10,785 bases of DNA from Planctomycetota bacterium (GTDB lineage: Bacteria; Planctomycetota; PUPC01; JACPCR01). Within the stretch, counting starts at the first letter, position 1; the number at the start of each line of letters is the position of its first letter. The stretch lies in contig JASLXP010000855.1 of the NCBI GenBank assembly GCA_030740295.1, forward strand, positions 1 through 10,785. Direction: 5' to 3'. Below the pieces are notes generated by a model, which saw only the letters and a program-made list of their open reading frames with translations, had not been told where the DNA came from and did no database searches. Positions 6,909 through 10,785 of this stretch are shown here, piece by piece. A program made the position numbers and the translations under genes.

Positions 6909-8789
6909 ATGGCGACTCAAGCCCGGCGTACAACGGTCCGTAGAAAGAAATCAAATCTCGGCCCCGTAGTCTTTGCCATCCTCGCAATGGCACTCGGTGG
7001 AGGGGGCTCGTTCTTCATCATCACCAAGCATAAAGAGCAAAAAGCTGCAGAGCGGAAGAGCCTAAAAGAAGCCCAAGCGAAAAAGGCAAAAGAAAAGGCG
7101 GAATATGCGAAGGATCAAGCTGAACGCAAAGCTAAGCTCGTCGCAGCCCGCGCGGAGAGGGAACGAAAGAAGCAGGAATCGGAGCAGGCCAAATCGGACG
7201 CTGCTCGCAAAAAGGAAGAGATGGCCGCGGTCAACAGCGTCAAAGCCGCGCTACCGGATCTGATGGCAGACGCCCAATATGAAAGGGCCCTGGCCATGCT
7301 GTCAGATGCTCGCCAGGATGACCTTGCCGATGAAGCAAAGGCAGCCATCGACAATCTTAAGCAGGAGGTGGCTCAGAAAGCTCGAGATGAATTTATCGGC
7401 ATAAAGGACCGGGCAACGGGCCTCGCCGATGCAGGTGATGTGGCGGGCGCTGTGAAGCTGCTGAAAGGCGCCGAAAAATTCGGCATGAGCGATATCTCAC
7501 GAGAAGCCAGTCAACTCATTCAAAAAATCGAGGCGGAGGAGGTACCCAAAGAACCAGACAGCGTCGCACCACGGATCGCCGCCTATAAGATGATTCAGTC
7601 GGAGTTGGTTGCTCCCCTGAAAGATGGAGATTACGGACGGGCGGGAGTTGTCGTCGGCCGGTTAGCTGGCCGGGCCGGCAACAAGCCATTCAAAGAATCT
7701 CTCGAGTCTATGAAAGGCGATTTCGCCGCAGTCTCCGGCATTTGGTCTGAGTTTCTCGAGAAGATGGGCGCCAGCCCCGGCAAGCAGGTACAGTTTGGGA
7801 TCAAGATTGGCAAGGTCGTCAAGGCTGGTGAGGGCCAGTTGGTTATTGATAACAAGGGCAAGAAAGAGTCTCTCACTCTCAAAGAAATGCAGCCCAAGTG
7901 GATCGAGATGCATCTCGGACTACAGCCCGATGGTGACGATGAAAAGTGGTACGCCATCGCATTGTTGAATCTCCATAGAGGACGCACCACCTCTGCACTT
8001 CCAATTCTCAGACGTATCAGTGACGTCTATCCCAGAGCGCAAAGCCAACTCGAGTGGCTCGGATGGAAAAAAGAAGTCGAGGTCAAAGACCTGATTGACG
8101 AAGTAAAAGAAGCCAGCCAGAGCGGAAATCACTCCACGGTTCTCAAGAAGGTGGCAGCGATCAAGAAAAGCTACGCCAACACTCGCTACTACAAGGAGCA
8201 GGAAGCGGATGTCACCGGCATTGAAGAAAAGTCAACCAGCGCACGGGAACAGGTTAAGGGGCTGGTTGGGGCACGCATGGACGTGCTTGAGGCCGCTCAC
8301 GACGACGCCAAAGATGATTTGTCCGGATGGTATGAAACCACCAGAAATGAAATCGAAGACAGAAAGGAAAAAGCTCTGACGGACCCTGTCGCATACATAA
8401 ATTACGGCTCCTCAAGCAGTAACTACTCCAGTTCAGAAAAGACAACGGTCGGGAGCCGCAGCTACTATGGTGAGTATGGATATTACGTGAGAGAAGGCCA
8501 GACAAGCAAGGAGGCCAATTTGAAAACCATTAATGACATCCTGAATATGAAGCAGAAATACAGGTCGCCCTACAATGACGCACAGAAGAAGAAGCTGGAG
8601 AATGAGAGAAGACGACTGATGAAAGAAGTCAGGGCCGCCAACAATGAGTACGCGACGAACGCCTCGAAACTCAAAAACTTGAACCGCAGGAAACGCGACA
8701 ATCTGAAGAACGTCAAGATTCGCATTGGAAGGCAGATCAAGAGTGGCGACGACCTGAGTGATGCTGAAATCCAAAAGGCGTTCGAATAA
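6909..8789 (+). CDS. Single-pass membrane-anchored coiled-coil protein, function unknown
   Basis: I do not recognise this 626-residue protein. It begins with a basic segment (RRTTVRRKK), then one hydrophobic helix at about residues 19-39 (VVFAILAMALGGGGSFFIIT), so it is predicted to be an inner-membrane protein with its bulk outside the cytoplasm. Residues 40-107 are a Lys/Glu/Ala-rich charged helix, likely a coiled coil. Residues of about 108-200 and 340-430 look alpha-helical with TPR-like Ala/Leu spacing (YERALAMLSDARQ; WYAIALLNLHRGRTTSALPI), but I cannot confirm TPRs. A small beta-rich stretch lies near residues 293-325. Around residues 497-530 there is a Ser/Tyr-rich insert (GSSSSNYSSS; SRSYYGEYGYY), followed by a very basic helical C-terminus (KNLNRRKRDNLKNVKIR). 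It may be a structural or scaffold protein of the envelope. The 75-base gap and strand suggest possible co-expression with the upstream exported proteins, and the terminator at 8854 ends the unit. Confidence 0.8.
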   Translation: MATQARRTTVRRKKSNLGPVVFAILAMALGGGGSFFIITKHKEQKAAERKSLKEAQAKKAKEKAEYAKDQAERKAKLVAARAERERKKQESEQAKSDAARKKEEMAAVNSVKAALPDLMADAQYERALAMLSDARQDDLADEAKAAIDNLKQEVAQKARDEFIGIKDRATGLADAGDVAGAVKLLKGAEKFGMSDISREASQLIQKIEAEEVPKEPDSVAPRIAAYKMIQSELVAPLKDGDYGRAGVVVGRLAGRAGNKPFKESLESMKGDFAAVSGIWSEFLEKMGASPGKQVQFGIKIGKVVKAGEGQLVIDNKGKKESLTLKEMQPKWIEMHLGLQPDGDDEKWYAIALLNLHRGRTTSALPILRRISDVYPRAQSQLEWLGWKKEVEVKDLIDEVKEASQSGNHSTVLKKVAAIKKSYANTRYYKEQEADVTGIEEKSTSAREQVKGLVGARMDVLEAAHDDAKDDLSGWYETTRNEIEDRKEKALTDPVAYINYGSSSSNYSSSEKTTVGSRSYYGEYGYYVREGQTSKEANLKTINDILNMKQKYRSPYNDAQKKKLENERRRLMKEVRAANNEYATNASKLKNLNRRKRDNLKNVKIRIGRQIKSGDDLSDAEIQKAFE

Positions 8790-8853
8790 CGCTGTTCAAT
8801 ATTGGCACAGCGGCGGGCGCATCGCCTAAAGTTTTCTGCGAACTTTCGAACAT

Positions 8854-8879
8854 AGGAGCCTGAAAAGGCTCCTGTTTTT
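8854..8879 (+). terminator. Rho-independent terminator
   Basis: AGGAGCC (8854-8860) pairs perfectly with GGCTCCT (8867-8873) around a six-base TGAAAA loop, followed by G and five T. It lies 64 bases after the stop of the 626-residue protein gene, the position expected for the end of that transcript. The next ATG is only 23 bases downstream. Confidence 0.85.
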
Positions 8880-8902
8880 ATGGCCCCGGATTTTGCCCAC
8901 CA

Positions 8903-9727
8903 ATGGCCGTCGCAGCGCTCAATAACATCCCTACCTTCAACAACTTCGCGGCTATCCTGGCCCAGGGCTCAGGAGATCCGGCGATAAGCTCTGATGTCTT
9001 TCGGCAGGCAACTCAGTCGCAGGATATATCGCAAAGCTCCAGTTCCTTCGCTGGTGCACAGACCACAAACTCATTCACTGCCGAAGCGGACCTGACCCAG
9101 AACGCCACCGCGGACAACACAAAAGACATCACAGTCAACGCTGCATCCGGCACAGGTCTCGGCGCCAACAGCGATTTTGTACAGCCCCGTCACACTGGCA
9201 TCATCCTTGGTGGCCCTCTCAGAGGAAGCGCTGTCAGCACTTTCCTGCAGGACCAGGGCGGCAGCCAGGATTCATTCGCCAACCAGACCGACGCCCAGGG
9301 CAATCCAAGCCAGGCGGGAAACACTCTCGACCTCACCGAACAGCTCAATTCCACTCTGAGCTCAGCCAGCAACACTACCGTAAACGCACCGACCACCTTC
9401 ACCGGTGATCAGCCACAGGTCATGTTCGTGGTTCAGGGGTCTGACACCAACCCAAGAGTCGAGAGCCTCGTTGTCGAGGAAGAAGAAGAACCAACGAACG
9501 TGTTTGGCAGCCTTACGCTCCCGCCCCTCACGACATCATCGGCTCTCATCGGCAACTCATCACCTGCCCTCGACCTGCCGGTATTCACCCCTTCCCCAGC
9601 GACGGCAAACGGAGCCTTTTCACTCAGCCCCCTCCACGGCATCCCATCTTTCATACCGCAAATCGGAGGAGCAACGGTACTCCCTTACCCAGCCTTCACG
9701 CCAAACCTGCTGAACGTGTTTGCCTGA
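8903..9727 (+). CDS. Acidic Ser/Thr/Asn/Gln-rich low-complexity protein, function unknown
   Basis: I do not recognise this 274-residue protein. It is rich in Ser, Thr, Asn, Gln, Ala and Gly, with no Cys, no Trp, one Tyr and one Lys. By eye it has 22 acidic against five Lys/Arg residues. The N-terminal 160 residues are Asn/Gln/Ser/Thr-rich, then comes a more hydrophobic strand (QVMFVVQ) and an acidic cluster (VVEEEEEPTNVFG). The C-terminus is Pro-rich and apolar (LPPLTTSS; LPVFTPSPA). This composition suggests an extracellular or surface, possibly disordered or beta-rich, protein, yet no classical signal peptide is visible. Codons are strongly GC-ended at third positions, as in neighbouring genes, which supports real coding despite low complexity. 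There is no Shine-Dalgarno at ATG 8903, and the start lies 23 bases after a terminator. Its own end overlaps a small hairpin without a T-tract. Confidence 0.65.
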   Translation: MAVAALNNIPTFNNFAAILAQGSGDPAISSDVFRQATQSQDISQSSSSFAGAQTTNSFTAEADLTQNATADNTKDITVNAASGTGLGANSDFVQPRHTGIILGGPLRGSAVSTFLQDQGGSQDSFANQTDAQGNPSQAGNTLDLTEQLNSTLSSASNTTVNAPTTFTGDQPQVMFVVQGSDTNPRVESLVVEEEEEPTNVFGSLTLPPLTTSSALIGNSSPALDLPVFTPSPATANGAFSLSPLHGIPSFIPQIGGATVLPYPAFTPNLLNVFA

Positions 9728-9734
9728 GCCAGGC
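9722..9734 (+). other. Small hairpin at the stop codon of the low-complexity gene
   Basis: GCCTG (9722-9726) pairs with CAGGC (9730-9734) around AGC and spans the TGA stop. No T-tract follows, so it is not a standard intrinsic terminator. It may be chance. The remaining intergenic sequence to 9863 shows nothing I can identify. Confidence 0.25.
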
Positions 9735-9863
9735 GGGCAAGCCGTACGCATCAACACGCGTCCCCAGGTGTCCGAAACGCAGGCAGCATTGCGGTACCGG
9801 AATAGTCCTTTACTGTCGTACAGCAGGACAGGCCGAGCGCGTACAACCGGGTCGCCGGATTGG

Positions 9864-9884
9864 CCATTCACCATTCACCACTCA
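9864..9884 (+). repeat. Three tandem heptamers (CCATTCA type)
   Basis: CCATTCA (9864-9870), CCATTCA (9871-9877) and CCACTCA (9878-9884) are directly adjacent and end 11 bases before the ATG at 9896. Such a short tandem repeat in a leader could vary in copy number by slippage. With three copies, one imperfect, it may equally be a trivial low-complexity stretch. Confidence 0.55.
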
Positions 9885-9895
9885 CATCCCACCTC

Positions 9896-10785
9896 ATGGG
9901 CCCACTTACGCTGTGCACGCTTTCCGTTCTCCTGCTGCAGGGCGAAGAAGCCCCACGAAGTAAAGACTCCCGCCTCACCATGGATCTCTTCGCAGAGCAT
10001 CCACAGATCGTCACGCCGACAGGCATCACTGTGGACAATAAAGGCCGCGTCTTCGTGGCCGAGAGTCATACCCACTTTCGCCCCAGAGGATACGACGGCC
10101 CACCCGCGGATCGCATCCTGATTTTCGAAGACGAGACCGGAAATGGTCGCGCAGAAACGCCTTCAGTCTTCCACGAAGGCTTCAAGCACATCATGGACAT
10201 CGAGTTCCGTCATGACGGCTCGCTTTACGTGGCGACCAGAATGGACATCCACCGCCTCGAGGATACCGATGGGGACAGCAAGGCCGACAAGATCACGCCG
10301 GTCGTGAAGATGGAAACGACTGGTACCTATCCACATAACGGCCTTTCAGGCCTCGCCTTTGATTTCAGAGGCAATCTGAATTTCGGACTCGGAGAAAACC
10401 TCGGCCACGCCTACACCCTCGTCGGCACCGATGGTACACGCATCAGCGGTGGCGGTGAAGGCGGCAGCACCTACCACGTCCGGCACGACGGCACAAAGCT
10501 CCGCCGCACCTCGACCGGATGGTGGAATCCTTTTGGCATGTGTGTTGACGCATTCGGCCGCGTCTTCGGCACTGACAACGACCCTGGCGCCTCTCCGCCG
10601 TGCCGCCTGATTCAAGTGATCGAAGGCGGTGATTACGGTTACGAATACCGGTACGGGCGCTCCGGCCTGCATCCACTGGTGACGTGGACGGGGGACATCC
10701 CCGGTACCCTCCCAATGATCGCCGGCACTGGCGAAGCCCCATGCGCGGTTATCGCCTACGAATCAGACGGACTGCCCCAGGAATA
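9896..10785 (+). CDS. PVC-type membrane-bound dehydrogenase / cytochrome protein, N-terminal beta-propeller (partial)
   Basis: An open frame from ATG 9896 runs past the window end (296 complete codons visible). The N-terminus has a short hydrophobic stretch (LTLCTLSVLLLQ) that could be an export signal, although it lacks a basic n-region. The body is a beta-propeller of the glucose/sorbosone dehydrogenase or NHL type, with repeated blade motifs: GITVDNKGRVFVAES, DIEFRHDGSLYVATR, GLAFDFRGNLNFGLGENLG and NPFGMCVDAFGRVFGTDND. DTDGDSKADK is a typical Asp-rich calcium-loop-like element. This is the pattern of the 'putative membrane-bound dehydrogenase' domain of Pirellula/Verrucomicrobium proteins, which usually continue into HEAT-like repeats and a C-terminal cytochrome c domain (CxxCH). 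Those parts lie outside the window. The likely role is periplasmic oxidation of a sugar or alcohol feeding electrons to a cytochrome; the substrate is unknown. The gene is the strongest taxonomic marker here. Confidence 0.85.
   Translation, partial: MGPLTLCTLSVLLLQGEEAPRSKDSRLTMDLFAEHPQIVTPTGITVDNKGRVFVAESHTHFRPRGYDGPPADRILIFEDETGNGRAETPSVFHEGFKHIMDIEFRHDGSLYVATRMDIHRLEDTDGDSKADKITPVVKMETTGTYPHNGLSGLAFDFRGNLNFGLGENLGHAYTLVGTDGTRISGGGEGGSTYHVRHDGTKLRRTSTGWWNPFGMCVDAFGRVFGTDNDPGASPPCRLIQVIEGGDYGYEYRYGRSGLHPLVTWTGDIPGTLPMIAGTGEAPCAVIAYESDGLPQE

Noticed and set aside
8433..8774. Minus-strand open frame opposite the 3' part of the membrane coiled-coil protein gene.
   Set aside because: The composition mirrors the Lys/Glu-rich sense strand, there is no start signal, and it lies inside a well-supported gene.
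9728..9895. Search for a small RNA, tRNA or riboswitch in the gap before the PVC-type gene.
   Set aside because: No cloverleaf, conserved core or terminator was found; only a small hairpin at the stop codon and the heptamer repeat stand out.
10346..10742. Minus-strand open frames opposite the PVC-type dehydrogenase.
   Set aside because: The sense frame carries repeated propeller blades; the antisense frames are shadows of it.

Overview
The window looks like a chromosomal segment of a free-living, heterotrophic Gram-negative bacterium with moderately high GC. The best pointer is the partial gene at the right edge. Its product resembles the N-terminal beta-propeller of the 'PVC-type' membrane-bound dehydrogenase/cytochrome proteins that are abundant in Planctomycetota and Verrucomicrobiota and also occur in Acidobacteriota. 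The lone pseudopilin with a C-terminal WCAYAWP-like motif fits the same groups. Shine-Dalgarno sequences are mostly absent, which is common there. I cannot fix the phylum from this window. No RNA gene, CRISPR array, transposase or phage gene is visible.

Layout. (1) Positions 1-2200, minus strand: two adjacent zinc-dependent medium-chain dehydrogenases and the first 19 codons of a third gene, joined by 4-base ATGA stop/start overlaps. They are probably one operon for oxidising sugars, polyols or similar alcohols, read from a candidate promoter at 2244-2272. A 63-bp tandem duplication (1071-1196) sits exactly on the junction of the two dehydrogenases and has rebuilt the end of one gene and the start of the next. 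(2) Positions 2201-2346: a divergent intergenic region. (3) Positions 2347-6833, plus strand: a lone type IV pilin-like protein, a large secreted protein fusing an M1-like metallopeptidase module to an M28 module, and a secreted alpha/beta-hydrolase-fold protein. Two active-site oddities appear here: the M28 domain has Asn where the last zinc-binding His is expected, and the hydrolase has Gly where the nucleophilic Ser is expected. (4) Positions 6909-8789: an unrecognised single-pass membrane protein with a charged coiled coil and a Ser/Tyr-rich insert, followed by a clear intrinsic terminator. (5) Positions 8903-9727: an acidic Ser/Thr/Asn/Gln-rich protein of unknown function. (6) Positions 9896 to the end: the PVC-type dehydrogenase N-terminus, preceded by a heptamer repeat.

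How the genes might work together. The left operon is catabolic. The central genes encode envelope or exported proteins (pilin, secreted peptidase, secreted hydrolase-like protein, anchored coiled-coil protein). They may be co-expressed because they are co-directional with gaps of 56-75 bases, but nothing in the sequence proves a shared pathway. I do not see a complete, demonstrably new system. The items most worth following are the junction duplication, the two adjacent exported proteins with altered catalytic residues, and the two unrecognised proteins at 6909-9727.
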